A stretch of DNA of 64,000 nt from Microbacterium sp. lyk4-40-TSB-66 (lineage in GTDB: Bacteria; Actinomycetota; Actinomycetes; Actinomycetales; Microbacteriaceae): positions 183,407 to 247,406 of the forward strand of contig NZ_JARVRW010000010.1 in NCBI RefSeq assembly GCF_030209475.1. The letters are read 5' to 3'. Positions 22,056-30,714 of the stretch are shown here, piece after piece. Position 1 is the first letter of the stretch. Every line of letters begins with the position of its first letter. Made by a program: the position numbers and the translations under genes. Below the pieces are notes generated by a model. It was not told the origin of the DNA. It saw only the letters and a list, made by a program, of their open reading frames with translations, and did no database searches.

Positions 22056-22228
22056 CGCGATCTGCGGGCCCGATCATCCCATCCCCAACATGAGTTATTC
22101 CATCGTCGAGACTTAGGGAAGCCTCAGAATCCGCAAGGAATCCCCGGTACGGAGCAGGTTCGCGCTGCCCTCGGCTGCGGCGCGGATCGCGACACGGCGA
22201 GGCGACACGCGTGTGAAAGGATCGTCCC

Positions 22229-23290
22229 ATGGCGGAACGCTTCACCTGGCCCGATCTGCTCGCCTCGCTGCTCGCCGGCGACGACCTCAGTGTCTCGGAG
22301 TCCACGTGGGCGATGAGACAGGTCATGGCGGGCGACGCGACTCCCTCGCAGCTGGCCGGATTCCTCATCGCGTTGCGCGCGAAGGGTGAGACCGTCGAAG
22401 AGATCGTCGGCTTCCGCGACGCCATCCTCGAGGCGGCGGTGCCCCTCCCCGTCCGTGCCGAGGTGCTCGACATCGTGGGGACCGGCGGCGATCGTTTCGG
22501 CACCGTCAACGTCTCCACGATGGCGGCCATCGTGGCCGCGGCATCCGGGGTTCCGGTCGTGAAACACGGCAATCGCGCGGCGAGCTCGTCTTCGGGATCG
22601 TCCGACGTGCTGTCGTCGTTGGGGATCGCGCTGACCCTCGCACCCGACAAGGTCGCGGAGACGCTCGATCGCACGGGGATCACCTTCGCGTTCGCGTCGG
22701 CGTTCCACCCCGGCTTCCGGCATGCCGGTCCGACACGGGCGGAGCTCGGCGTGCCGACGGTCTTCAACTTCCTCGGACCCCTCTGCAACCCCGCGCGCGC
22801 CGAAGCGAACGCCGTGGGTGTGGCTCACCTCGACCGCGTGCCGTTGATCACGGGCGTGTTCCGCACGCGCGGCGCCACGGCACTGGTGTTCCGCGGTGAC
22901 GACGGCCTCGACGAGCTCACCACGACCGGGCACAGCCGCCTCTGGGAGATCAGCCGGGGCGATGTGCACGAGCACGACTTGGATCCGCGCGATCTCGGCA
23001 TCCCCCTCGCCGACATCGACGACCTTCTCGGCGGGTCGCCCGACCACAACGCCGAGGTCGTGCGGCGGGTGCTCGCGGGCGATGCGGGACCGGTCCGCGA
23101 CATCGTTCTGCTGAACGCGGCGGCGGGCCTGGTGTCGTTCCGTCTCTTCCAAGATGCCGCCGAGGTGCAGCGTCCGATCCTCGAGCGTCTCGCCGAGGCG
23201 CTCTCCGACGCGGCCGCGGCCATCGACGACGGTCGGGCGGCGGCGAAGCTCGACGACTGGGTGCAGACCTCGAAAGAGCTGTCGGAGTAG
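22229..23290 (+). CDS. trpD: Anthranilate phosphoribosyltransferase
   Basis: The 353-residue enzyme transfers the phosphoribosyl group of PRPP to anthranilate (tryptophan pathway). Motifs: the PRPP loop DIVGTGGDRFGTVNVST (near 80-96), KHGNRAASSSSGSSDVLSSLG (near 112-132), the metal/anthranilate segment HPGFRHAGPTRAELGVPTVFNFLGPLCNPA (near 155-185), and DELTTTGHS. AAAGGA precedes the ATG by eight bases. It is divergent from ctaE. No other trp genes are here, as is common for trpD in actinobacteria near the cytochrome genes. Confidence 0.96.
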   Translation: MAERFTWPDLLASLLAGDDLSVSESTWAMRQVMAGDATPSQLAGFLIALRAKGETVEEIVGFRDAILEAAVPLPVRAEVLDIVGTGGDRFGTVNVSTMAAIVAAASGVPVVKHGNRAASSSSGSSDVLSSLGIALTLAPDKVAETLDRTGITFAFASAFHPGFRHAGPTRAELGVPTVFNFLGPLCNPARAEANAVGVAHLDRVPLITGVFRTRGATALVFRGDDGLDELTTTGHSRLWEISRGDVHEHDLDPRDLGIPLADIDDLLGGSPDHNAEVVRRVLAGDAGPVRDIVLLNAAAGLVSFRLFQDAAEVQRPILERLAEALSDAAAAIDDGRAAAKLDDWVQTSKELSE

Positions 23291-23293
23291 CGG

Positions 23294-24286
23294 ATGGACC
23301 CGCTCGAGGCGCTCACCGAGATCGCATACCTGCTCGAGCGGGAGAGGTCGTCGCGGTACAAGTCGAAGGCGTTCCGCACCGCGGCCGCCGCGATCGAGGG
23401 GCTCAGCGACGCGGAGCTGCGCGATCCCGCGCTGCGCCGGCGCCCCGGTATCGGCGATTCCACGTTCACCGTGATCCAGCAGGCGTTGGCCGGGGCCGTG
23501 CCCGAGCGACTCGCGACGCTGCGCGCCGAGTCGGCGCCGACCGGGGGTGCGGAGTTGCGCGCCCGGCTGCGCGGCGATCTGCACAGCCACAGCGAGTGGT
23601 CCGACGGGCTCACCCCGATCGAGGCGATGGTGGAGGCCGCGCGGGGACTCGGCCACGAGTACCTCGCCCTGACCGATCACTCGCCGCGCCTCACGGTCGC
23701 CAACGGACTGTCGCCGGAGCGCCTGCGCGCGCAGATGGAGGTCGTCCGCGGCCACCGCGGCGGCGGGTTCACGTTGCTCACCGGTATCGAGGTCGACATC
23801 CTGGACGACGGCAGCCTCGACCAGCAGGACGAGTTGCTCCGCGAACTCGACGTGGTCGTGGCATCCGCTCATTCGAAGCTGCGCATGGAGCACGCGCCCA
23901 TGACGAAGCGCCTGGTCGCCGCGGCGAGAGACGCGCGGGTGGACGTGCTGGGGCACGTGACGGGACGGCTCGTCGAGGGTGCGCGGGGAACGCGACCGCC
24001 CTCGGATTTCGACGCGGTCGCCGTCTTCTCGGCGTGCGCCGACTCGGGCGTCGCGGTCGAGATCAATTCGCGTCCCGAGCGGCAGGATCCGCCCGACGAG
24101 CTGCTGACGATGGCCGTCGAGGCGGGGTGTCTGTTCTCGATCGACTCCGATGCGCACGCGCCGGGGCAGCTGTCGCTCCTCGACTACGGCGCGGCGCGGG
24201 CCGAGGCGCTCGGCGTTCCGGTCGACCGCATCGTCACGACGTGGCCGCTGGACAGACTGCGCGACTGGCTGGAGCGCTCGCGCTGA
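23294..24286 (+). CDS. PHP-domain protein with HhH-type N-terminus (PolX-like without polymerase domain)
   Basis: The 330-residue protein has two parts. Residues 1-85 resemble the N-terminal helix-hairpin-helix region of bacterial DNA polymerase X (YKSKAFRTAAAAIEGL, RRPGIGDSTFTVI). Residues 94-330 are a PHP phosphoesterase domain: GDLHSHSEWSDG, ALTDHSP, TGIEVDIL, SAHSK, GHVTGR, EINSRPER and DSDAHAP supply the metal-binding His/Asp set. The palm and finger domains of a PolX are absent. Such proteins are annotated simply as PHP proteins; 3' exonuclease or AP-endonuclease activity is possible by analogy. The start is three bases after the trpD stop. Confidence 0.85.
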   Translation: MDPLEALTEIAYLLERERSSRYKSKAFRTAAAAIEGLSDAELRDPALRRRPGIGDSTFTVIQQALAGAVPERLATLRAESAPTGGAELRARLRGDLHSHSEWSDGLTPIEAMVEAARGLGHEYLALTDHSPRLTVANGLSPERLRAQMEVVRGHRGGGFTLLTGIEVDILDDGSLDQQDELLRELDVVVASAHSKLRMEHAPMTKRLVAAARDARVDVLGHVTGRLVEGARGTRPPSDFDAVAVFSACADSGVAVEINSRPERQDPPDELLTMAVEAGCLFSIDSDAHAPGQLSLLDYGAARAEALGVPVDRIVTTWPLDRLRDWLERSR

Positions 24287-25198
24287 TCAGCGCCGGAGCG
24301 CGGTGAGGGCCCGCGTCATCGACGAACCGAGGTTCCAGGTGTCGGCGAGCGCCGTCGCCCGCCCCTCGTCGATGGTGCGGATCCGATCGTCGAAGGCAGC
24401 GAGTTCGAGATCGCGGGCGACGCGCACCACCGTCGGCGCGACGTCGAGGTAATCGCTCGCCGCGAGGATCTTCGCGCGCTGGGCGGGAGTGCCCGCCGAG
24501 CCGTCGGCGGCGGCGGCGCGGATGCCATCGAGGTCGCCGCAGGCCGCCAGGAGCGACGCCGCGGACTTCTCCCCGACGCCCGCCACCCCGGGCAGACCGT
24601 CGGAGGGGTCGCCGCGCAGCGCGGCGAAGTCGGCGTACTGTGCGGCGTGCACACCGTACCTGCCGACGACGGCGGCGTCGTCGACGATCTCGAGGTTGCT
24701 CATCCCGCGTGCGGTGTAGACGATGCGGATGCCGCGATCGTCGTCGATGAGCTGGAAGAGGTCCCGGTCGCCGGTGACGATGTCGACCGGTGCGTCGGCG
24801 CGCGTGGCGAGGGTTCCGATGACGTCGTCGGCCTCGTGCTCGGCCGCCCCCACGATCGGGATGCCGAGCACCTCGAGCGCCGCGCGGATCACCGGGATCT
24901 GCGCCTCGAGCGGGTCGGGGACCTCCTCGACGTCGGTCCCCTCGGGCACCGCCTCGACCACGCGGTGCGCCTTGTAACCGGGCAGGAGCGCGACGCGCCA
25001 CGCGGGACGCCAGTCGTCGTCCCAGCAGGCGACGAGACGCGTGGGTTCGTACGTCGTCACGAGCTTGGCGATCATGTCGAGCAGCCCGCGTGCGGCGTTC
25101 ACCGAGGTGCCGTCGGCCGCTTTCACCTTGTCGGGCACGCCGTAGAAGGCGCGGAAGTACAGCGACGCGGTGTCGAGGAGCATGATGCGGTCGGTCAC
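24287..25198 (-). CDS. 5'-3' exonuclease (PolA N-terminal-domain type)
   Basis: The 303-residue stand-alone FEN-type nuclease has MLLDTASLYFRAFYG at the N-terminus, the acidic cluster GAAEHEADDVIGTLA, TGDRDLFQLIDD, and the helix-3-turn-helix ALRGDPSDGLPGVAGVGEKSA. These match the metal-dependent 5' nuclease domain of DNA polymerase I (flap or RNA-primer removal). The start GTG 25198 has CAGGAT seven bases upstream; the longer frame adds a low-complexity Pro/Arg segment. It is convergent with the PHP gene with no gap. Actinobacteria often carry such an extra exonuclease besides polA. Confidence 0.92.
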   Translation of the reverse strand: MTDRIMLLDTASLYFRAFYGVPDKVKAADGTSVNAARGLLDMIAKLVTTYEPTRLVACWDDDWRPAWRVALLPGYKAHRVVEAVPEGTDVEEVPDPLEAQIPVIRAALEVLGIPIVGAAEHEADDVIGTLATRADAPVDIVTGDRDLFQLIDDDRGIRIVYTARGMSNLEIVDDAAVVGRYGVHAAQYADFAALRGDPSDGLPGVAGVGEKSAASLLAACGDLDGIRAAAADGSAGTPAQRAKILAASDYLDVAPTVVRVARDLELAAFDDRIRTIDEGRATALADTWNLGSSMTRALTALRR

Positions 25199-25205
25199 GG
25201 GTTCG

Positions 25206-25211
25206 ATCCTG
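25206..25211 (-). promoter_or_regulatory. -10-like box of exonuclease gene
   Basis: CAGGAT on the minus strand, seven bases before GTG 25198. It departs from TANNNT at the first base. Confidence 0.35.
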
Positions 25212-25266
25212 GCACGCGGGGGATCGCGGTGCGACGGTCGGCGGGTCGGCACCGGTGCGGAGAACC

Positions 25267-25272
25267 TAGAGT
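25267..25272 (+). promoter_or_regulatory. -10 box of leaderless ychJ-like promoter
   Basis: TAGAGT, six bases before ATG 25279. Confidence 0.6.
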
Positions 25273-25278
25273 GGCGGG

Positions 25279-25677
25279 ATGTCTTTCGGGTCGGCATCCA
25301 CTCGTCCGTCGGCGGCAGCCGAGTGCCCGTGCGGAGGCGGCGCGTTCGGGCGGTGCTGCGGGCCGATCCTCGACGGCGCTCCCGCGCCCACTGCGGAGCG
25401 GCTGATGCGTTCGCGGTACACGGCGTTCGCCCTCGGTGACCGGGTGCACCTCACCCGGACGTGGCATCCGCGCACCCGGCCCGACGAGATCGACGTGGAC
25501 GACGGCACGTCGTGGCACGGCCTCGTCATCGAGCACGCCGTCGAAGACGGGGATGCCGCTGTCGTGGCGTTCCGAGCGAGGTGGCGTCAGCACGGGGGCG
25601 ACGGGGAACTGCGTGAACGCAGCCGGTTCGTGCGTCGCGGCGGCCGCTGGGTGTACGTCGACGGCGACGTCGGCTGA
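25279..25677 (+). CDS. YchJ-like UPF0225 protein with SEC-C type cysteines
   Basis: The 132-residue protein starts with a Cys-rich zinc-binding motif (CPCGGGAFGRCCGP, residues 16-29). This is followed by the typical YchJ core: ERLMRSRYTAFALGD, then HPRTRP, WHGLVI and FRARW, and a C-terminal RSRFVRRGGRWVYVDGD. The family (UPF0225/YchJ, NTF2-like fold plus SEC-C-like motif) has no firm function. It is single-gene, leaderless by geometry, and divergent from the exonuclease (81-base gap between starts). Confidence 0.88.
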   Translation: MSFGSASTRPSAAAECPCGGGAFGRCCGPILDGAPAPTAERLMRSRYTAFALGDRVHLTRTWHPRTRPDEIDVDDGTSWHGLVIEHAVEDGDAAVVAFRARWRQHGGDGELRERSRFVRRGGRWVYVDGDVG

Positions 25678-25832
25678 GGGCGTCAACCCCGCCGACCGAT
25701 GTCGGTGGTGCTGCGTAGGGTCGTGGACGGATCTCGGGCGTTGCTGCGGCGATGCGGTGCAGGAAGCCTCGGCCCATCGGGTCGACCGCCTGCTCTCGGA
25801 GATGCCGATCGACAACGTAGGAGGACAACGAC

Positions 25833-26498
25833 ATGGAACGCATCGTGATCATCGGCGGGCACGGCAAGGTCGCGCTGCATCTGGCCCGACTGCTCGCCGA
25901 TCGCGGCGACGAGGCCACCTCGGTCATCCGTAACGCCGACCAATCCGACGACATCGCGCAGGCGGGCGCAACGCCCCTCGTGCTCGACGTGGAGAAGGCC
26001 GACGTCGACGAGATGGCGGACGCGTTCTCAGGAGCAGACGCCGTCGTCTGGTCGGCCGGTGCCGGCGGGGGCAGCGCCGAGCGCACGTACGCCGTCGACC
26101 GGGATGCCGCGCAGCGCGCGGTCGATGCCGCGGCGAAGGCGGGCGTGCGGCGCTTCGTCATGGTGTCGTGGATCGGGTCGACGCCCGACCATGGGATCGA
26201 CCCCGACGACTCCTTCTTCGCCTACGCCGACGCGAAGCTCGCCGCCGACGATCACCTGCGCGCGAGCGAGTTGGACTGGACGATCCTCGGCCCGGGCACT
26301 CTGACGCTCGACCCCCCGACGGGGCGCATCACCACCGCCCCCCAGGGCAAGGGCGAGGTCTCGCGGGCCGACGTGGCGGCGGTCGTCGCCGCCACGCTCG
26401 TGCAGCCGGCCACGATCGGCCGATTCATCCGCTTCGGCGCAGGCGAGACCCTCATTGCCGAAGCCATCGTCGACCGCACGACAGGAGAAGACGCATGA
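25833..26498 (+). CDS. NAD(P)-binding oxidoreductase (atypical SDR, NAD(P)H-binding)
   Basis: The 221-residue protein has a Rossmann start IVIIGGHGKVALHLARLL, then VWSAGAGGGS and VMVSWIGSTP, and the late WTILGPGTLT, as in the YwnB/NmrA-like atypical SDR group. It likely binds NADP(H); the substrate is unknown. AGGAGG precedes the ATG by eight bases. The stop overlaps the next ATG (ATGA), so it forms a two-gene operon with the PEP-mutase-family enzyme. Confidence 0.88.
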   Translation: MERIVIIGGHGKVALHLARLLADRGDEATSVIRNADQSDDIAQAGATPLVLDVEKADVDEMADAFSGADAVVWSAGAGGGSAERTYAVDRDAAQRAVDAAAKAGVRRFVMVSWIGSTPDHGIDPDDSFFAYADAKLAADDHLRASELDWTILGPGTLTLDPPTGRITTAPQGKGEVSRADVAAVVAATLVQPATIGRFIRFGAGETLIAEAIVDRTTGEDA

Positions 26499-27271
26499 GC
26501 ACCCTTCCCGAACAGGCCCAGACCTTCGCGCGGCTGCACACCGCCCCCGAGATCCTCCGCGTCGTCAACATCTGGGACGTCATCTCGGCGCAGGCCGTCG
26601 CGGCGCTGCCCGAGACGAAAGCCCTCGCCACCGCCGGCCACTCGATCGCCGCGACGTTCGGATACGAAGACGGCGAGAACATCCCGCTCGACGTCATGCT
26701 CGACATGGTCGGCCGCATCGTGGCCGCGGTCGACGTGCCGGTGACCGCCGACCTCGACTCCGGCTTCGGCAACCCCGGCGAGACCACGCGCCGGGCGATC
26801 GGCGTCGGAGTGGTCGGGGCGAACGTCGAAGACAAGGTGCAACCGCTCGCCGATTCGGTGCGCGCCGTCGAGGCCGTGATCGCGGCGGGTGAGGCCGAGG
26901 GCGTGCCCTTCGTGCTCAATGCGCGCACCGACGTGTTCCTCAAGGGCGCCGACCGTCCCCTCGACGACAAGGTCGCGGATGCCGTCGAGCGCGGTCGCGC
27001 GTTCCTCGCCGCCGGGGCCACCACGGTGTTCGTCCCGGGGAAGCTGGATGCCGAGACGACGCGCCGCCTGGTGGAGGGGCTCGGGGACCGCAAGCTCAGC
27101 GTGATCGGCGTACCCGGTGCGCTGACGGCGGCGGAGTACGAGGCGCTCGGCGTCGCGCGCATCTCGTACGGTCCCCAGACGCAGCGCGTCGCACTGACCG
27201 CGCTGCAGGATCTCGCCATCGATCTCTACCGCGACGGCGTCATCCCCGCGACGGTGCGTGAACTCAACTGA
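26495..27271 (+). CDS. Isocitrate lyase/PEP mutase superfamily enzyme
   Basis: The 258-residue (beta-alpha)8 enzyme has NIWDVISAQ, the metal site TADLDSGFGNP (Asp-Leu-Asp near 86-88), NVEDKVQPL, LNARTDVFL and FVPGKLDAE. This is the short, stand-alone group often annotated as isocitrate lyase/phosphoenolpyruvate mutase family. The isocitrate-lyase KKCGH catalytic loop is not seen; EDK takes the corresponding place. It probably cleaves or forms a C-C or P-C bond of a small 2-oxo acid, but the substrate is unknown. It starts inside the SDR stop codon. Confidence 0.88.
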   Translation: MSTLPEQAQTFARLHTAPEILRVVNIWDVISAQAVAALPETKALATAGHSIAATFGYEDGENIPLDVMLDMVGRIVAAVDVPVTADLDSGFGNPGETTRRAIGVGVVGANVEDKVQPLADSVRAVEAVIAAGEAEGVPFVLNARTDVFLKGADRPLDDKVADAVERGRAFLAAGATTVFVPGKLDAETTRRLVEGLGDRKLSVIGVPGALTAAEYEALGVARISYGPQTQRVALTALQDLAIDLYRDGVIPATVRELN

Positions 27272-27415
27272 GCGAGCGTGCGAGGTCCGGGGTGCCGTGG
27301 GACACGGTCGCCTCGGGCCTCGGGCGTCCCGGCTCTTCTGCGGGGCGCCGAGACGCCGCACGCCGTGGCGACGAACGGGCGGGATGCCCGTGAGTCTTCC
27401 ACGCGGTGAGCGCCG

Positions 27416-28066
27416 TCAGTCGTCGTCGAGGCCCTCGTCGTCGACGACGATGACTCCGTCGGGCACGGGGTCGTCCAACAGCGGTTCGGCGGCCAGCGTG
27501 AGATCTATGGTCGCGCGCAGCAGCCCACCCAGAGTCGACGAGCGCAGCAGATCCATCTGGTCGAGTTCGCCCAGCGGTGCGATCGCCGCCAGTTGCCACG
27601 CGCGGGGGAGCGGCTCCTCCGACAGCTCGACCTCGGGATCCCACCGCGTGCCCCCGAATTGCTGAGCCCGGGCGAGAACGCGTCGCACGATCCGTTCGGC
27701 CTCCTCGAGCAGGGGGGTCAGGGCGTCGTTCCACTCCAGATCCGGCAGTGCCCGGACGTCGGCACGGGGGTAGGGGTCGTCATCGAGCCATGCGACGATC
27801 TCGAACCGTTCGGTTCCGCGCGCGACGATCTGCATCTGCCCCGCCTGGGGGACGACATGGCTCAGTTGCGCCATCGTTCCCAGGGCGAAGCGCTGGTCGC
27901 CCCCGCCGGTCTCGGTACCGCGCTCGATCAAGACGACTCCGAACGACGGGTCGGTCTCATCGAGGAGCCGGCCGAGCATGACGAGGTAACGCTCCTCGAA
28001 GATCCGCAACGCCAGGGGCGTGTACGGGAAGAGGACGGCGCCGAGGGGGAACATCGCGGTACCCAT
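27416..28066 (-). CDS. Lon N-terminal (LON substrate-binding) domain protein
   Basis: The 216-residue protein consists only of the LON-SB domain: MFPLGAVLFPYTPLALRIFEERY, FGVVLIERG, GTMAQLSHVV and RFEIVAWL are family landmarks. There is no ATPase or protease part. Such proteins are widespread in actinobacteria; a role as an adaptor or sensor is guessed but not shown. The C-terminus is a short Asp-rich tail. The ATG is about seven bases after TTGACT. Confidence 0.9.
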   Translation of the reverse strand: MGTAMFPLGAVLFPYTPLALRIFEERYLVMLGRLLDETDPSFGVVLIERGTETGGGDQRFALGTMAQLSHVVPQAGQMQIVARGTERFEIVAWLDDDPYPRADVRALPDLEWNDALTPLLEEAERIVRRVLARAQQFGGTRWDPEVELSEEPLPRAWQLAAIAPLGELDQMDLLRSSTLGGLLRATIDLTLAAEPLLDDPVPDGVIVVDDEGLDDD

Positions 28067-28215
28067 GTGCCCCAGTCAACCAGCGCGGAGCGCGGTGGGG
28101 GCGCGCGCGGGGGAGATTCGCAGCACGGTCGTCCACACCGCCGTTCGGAGGGCGCCACGGCATCCGCCCGCTGAGCCACCCGCCGAGGTCGAGCGGGGCG
28201 GGGGTGGGGAACCGA

Positions 28216-29283
28216 TCAGAACGCGTCGCCGCGGAGCGTCTCGTGCACGCGATGCAGATCGGTGAGCATCGACCCGACCAGTACCCAGTGCGCCGGCGAC
28301 GGCGTCTGGATCTGCAACGGGCGCGTGAGGGCCGGTTCCTCGACGGCAGAGGCCTGGATGCTGCGGCCCGAGGCGGTGTCGAGTCCGAAGGCGAGGCGCA
28401 CGTCGTGCGCCGCGCGGTGCAACTGCTCGGCGATCGCGCGGACGGCGGGCTCGTCGACGATCGACGAGTCGTAGCCGTCGTAGACCGCGCGCGTCATGCC
28501 CACGGTCTGGGTGACCACCGGCGTGAACCGGTCGAGCAGGTCGCCCATGGCGGCGAGGTCGGTGCGGTGGCGGCCGCTGCGCGGGTTCAGCGCCAGCGAG
28601 TCCTCGCCGTCGCGCAGTGCATCGGCTGCGGCGTCTCGCACCGGTCGCAGCAGGCGCGCCTCGAGCAGGAGACCCTCGAGAGAGGCCGGGGTCTGCGGAC
28701 TCTCCAGCGCGTCCGCGAGGCGCTCGAGCGAGGCGGCGAGCTCGCGTCCGAGCGTGTCGACCTTCTCGCGCGCCGGAGGCACGAGCACCGGCGGCACGAG
28801 CACGGCGTTCACGACGATGCCGATGGCGGCTCCGATGAGCGTCTCGAGCACGCGGTCGAGCGCGTAGTTCGGGGTGGCGGTACCCAGGGCGAGCACCAGC
28901 AGCGCGCTGATGGCGATCTGGTTCGTCGCGCCGGGCGAGATGCGGGCGGCCCACGCCACGACCAGCGCGACACCGGCCGACAAGAGGGCGACCCACGGCT
29001 GCGAACCGAAGGCGAGCCCGAGAAGCGCGGCGATCACGACGCCGACGATGACGCCCACACTGCGCTCCACGGCGCGGGTGAACGACTGGTTGACGCTCGG
29101 CTGCACGACCAGGAGGGCCGCGATGGCCGCGAAGATCGGGGGCGGACCCTGCACGAGCCACCCGGCGAGCAGCCAAGCGGCGACGATGGCGAGCGCGGAT
29201 TTCGCCACCTGCAGGAGCGGGACGCGGCGCGGCGTGCGCACGTTCAGGCTTCCGCGCATCTGTCGCATGTCGGGAAGACGCAT
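28216..29283 (-). CDS. FUSC-family membrane protein (aromatic-acid exporter type)
   Basis: The 355-residue protein has six closely spaced hydrophobic segments in the first 170 residues, e.g. LAIVAAWLLAGWLV, IFAAIAALLVVQPSVNQS and VIVGVVIAALLGL. A long cytosolic helical half follows. This is the FUSC/YccS-type layout linked to efflux of aromatic or weak acids. It starts three bases after the HxlR regulator stop, so the two form an operon with the regulator first. Substrate unknown. Confidence 0.85.
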   Translation of the reverse strand: MRLPDMRQMRGSLNVRTPRRVPLLQVAKSALAIVAAWLLAGWLVQGPPPIFAAIAALLVVQPSVNQSFTRAVERSVGVIVGVVIAALLGLAFGSQPWVALLSAGVALVVAWAARISPGATNQIAISALLVLALGTATPNYALDRVLETLIGAAIGIVVNAVLVPPVLVPPAREKVDTLGRELAASLERLADALESPQTPASLEGLLLEARLLRPVRDAAADALRDGEDSLALNPRSGRHRTDLAAMGDLLDRFTPVVTQTVGMTRAVYDGYDSSIVDEPAVRAIAEQLHRAAHDVRLAFGLDTASGRSIQASAVEEPALTRPLQIQTPSPAHWVLVGSMLTDLHRVHETLRGDAF

Positions 29284-29286
29284 GGC

Positions 29287-29655
29287 TCACCCCTTCCGCG
29301 CGACGATGTCGTCGGCGTTGTGGGCGACCCACTCCATGAGAGGGATGACCCGTGTCATGAGGTCTCGACCCCGGTCGGTGAGGGCGTACTCGACGCGCGG
29401 CGGCACCTCGGGATACGCGGTGCGGGCGACGAGGCCATCTGCCTCCAACGTCTTGAGGGTGCTGGCGAGCATTTTCTCGCTGATCCCGGCGACGTTGCGA
29501 CGCAGGACCCCCCAGCGCTGGGTGCCGTCGGACAGTGCGAGCAGCACGAGCACGCCCCACTTGCCCATGACATGGTCGAGCACGGTGCGGGTGGGACACC
29601 CGTCGGCGAAGATCTGCGGGTTGCGCCCCCGCAGATCGGCAAGACTGACGCTCAT
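29287..29655 (-). CDS. HxlR-family transcriptional regulator
   Basis: The 122-residue winged-helix protein has the family core: a Cys near the N-terminus (FADGCPTRTVLDHVMGKWGVLVLL), then RRNVAGISEKMLASTLKTLEADGLV and YALTDRGRDL. HxlR proteins sense electrophiles or oxidants through this Cys and usually repress a divergent oxidoreductase (known for YodB, HypR, QorR). Here a quinone-type oxidoreductase is divergent and an FUSC exporter lies downstream. The start ATG 29655 is chosen because the region before it holds the operator-like repeats; the longer frame is not domain-like. Confidence 0.92.
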   Translation of the reverse strand: MSVSLADLRGRNPQIFADGCPTRTVLDHVMGKWGVLVLLALSDGTQRWGVLRRNVAGISEKMLASTLKTLEADGLVARTAYPEVPPRVEYALTDRGRDLMTRVIPLMEWVAHNADDIVARKG

Positions 29656-29659
29656 GTGA

Positions 29660-29682
29660 GTACCTAACCAGAAAGTGGGTAC
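29660..29682. promoter_or_regulatory. Candidate HxlR operator
   Basis: GTACC (29660-29664) and GGTAC (29678-29682) form an inverted repeat with 13 bases between. It is five bases from the regulator start and 66 from the divergent oxidoreductase. GTAC-containing half-sites are known for HxlR regulators. Confidence 0.5.
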
Positions 29683-29747
29683 CGTCATTCCGGAATGCGC
29701 GGGCGTGGCGCAGGTTGCACAGGGCGTACCCATCGAAAGGACACCCC

Positions 29748-30608
29748 ATGACCCTTCTCGTCACCGCCGCCTCCGGCCAGCTCGGCCGCCTCGTCGTCGA
29801 TGCACTGCTGCAGCGCGGTGTGCCGGCATCCGACATCGTCGCGGGAGTGCGCACCCCCTCCAAGGCCGACGACCTCGCTGCGCGCGGTGTCGGTGTGGTC
29901 GAGCTCGACTACGTGCGTCCCGAGACCCTCGCACGCGCGTTCGCGGGTGTCGACCGCGTGCTGCTCATCTCGGGCACCGACGCCGATCGTGTCAGCGGCC
30001 ACCGCAACGTCATCGCCGCGGCACGAGACGCCGGCGTCGAGCGCCTCGTCTACACCAGCGCCCCCCGCGTCGACGAGATCGACTACGCCCTCGGCGCCGA
30101 TCACAAGGCGACCGAGGAGGCCATCGCCGCCTCGGGCCTGTCGGCCACCGTGCTGCGTCACAACTGGTACACCGAGAACTACCTGGATGCCGTGACCCGC
30201 GCCGCCGACACCGGCGAGATCGTCGCCGCGGTCGGCGATGCGCGCGTCGCGAGCACAAGCCGTCGCGACTACGCGGAGGCCGCAGCCCTCGCCCTGACGA
30301 CCGACGAGCTGGCCGGGCGGACGCTCGAAGTGGGCGGAGACGTGGCCTGGACGTACGACGAACTCGCGGAGGCGGCGACCGAGGTCCTGGGTCGCCCGGT
30401 GACCTACACCCCGGTCACGATCGCGCAGCTCACGGCAGGTCTCGAGGCGGCGGGACTGGATGCCGGGACGGCGGCCTTCGTCGCGGGCATCGACGACGCG
30501 ATCGCTCGCGGTGCGCTGTCGCAGACCGACGGGACGCTCTCGCGCCTGCTCGGGCGTCCGACGACGCCGCTGGTCGAGGGACTGCGCGAGGGCATCGCGG
30601 CACGCTGA
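29748..30608 (+). CDS. NmrA/QorB-type NAD(P)H oxidoreductase
   Basis: The 286-residue atypical SDR starts LLVTAASGQLGRLVVDALLQ with the GxxGxxG-like dinucleotide loop. It continues with VRTPSKADDL, VDRVLLISGTD, LVYTSAPR and LRHNWYTENYL, which resemble NAD(P)H:quinone oxidoreductase QorB. QorB-like enzymes reduce quinones with NADPH. AAAGG precedes the ATG by nine bases. It is divergent from the HxlR gene across a GTACC/GGTAC repeat, the arrangement known for redox-responsive quinone detoxification. Confidence 0.9.
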   Translation: MTLLVTAASGQLGRLVVDALLQRGVPASDIVAGVRTPSKADDLAARGVGVVELDYVRPETLARAFAGVDRVLLISGTDADRVSGHRNVIAAARDAGVERLVYTSAPRVDEIDYALGADHKATEEAIAASGLSATVLRHNWYTENYLDAVTRAADTGEIVAAVGDARVASTSRRDYAEAAALALTTDELAGRTLEVGGDVAWTYDELAEAATEVLGRPVTYTPVTIAQLTAGLEAAGLDAGTAAFVAGIDDAIARGALSQTDGTLSRLLGRPTTPLVEGLREGIAAR

Positions 30609-30646
30609 GACCCCGGCGCGCGAGAGGCGCCGCGCAGTGGAGAGGA

Positions 30647-30690
30647 GCCGGACCCCTCGCCGTGGTCGCACCCACGCGACGGGGTCCGGC
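30647..30690. terminator. Hairpin between convergent genes
   Basis: Arms 30647-30656 and 30681-30690 (GCCGGACCCC / GGGGTCCGGC), with inner pairing CCGTGG/CCACG, lie between the QorB-like gene and the DUF2834-type gene. Confidence 0.75.
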
Positions 30691-30714
30691 CCCGGTGTTC
30701 GCGAGTGCAGAACG

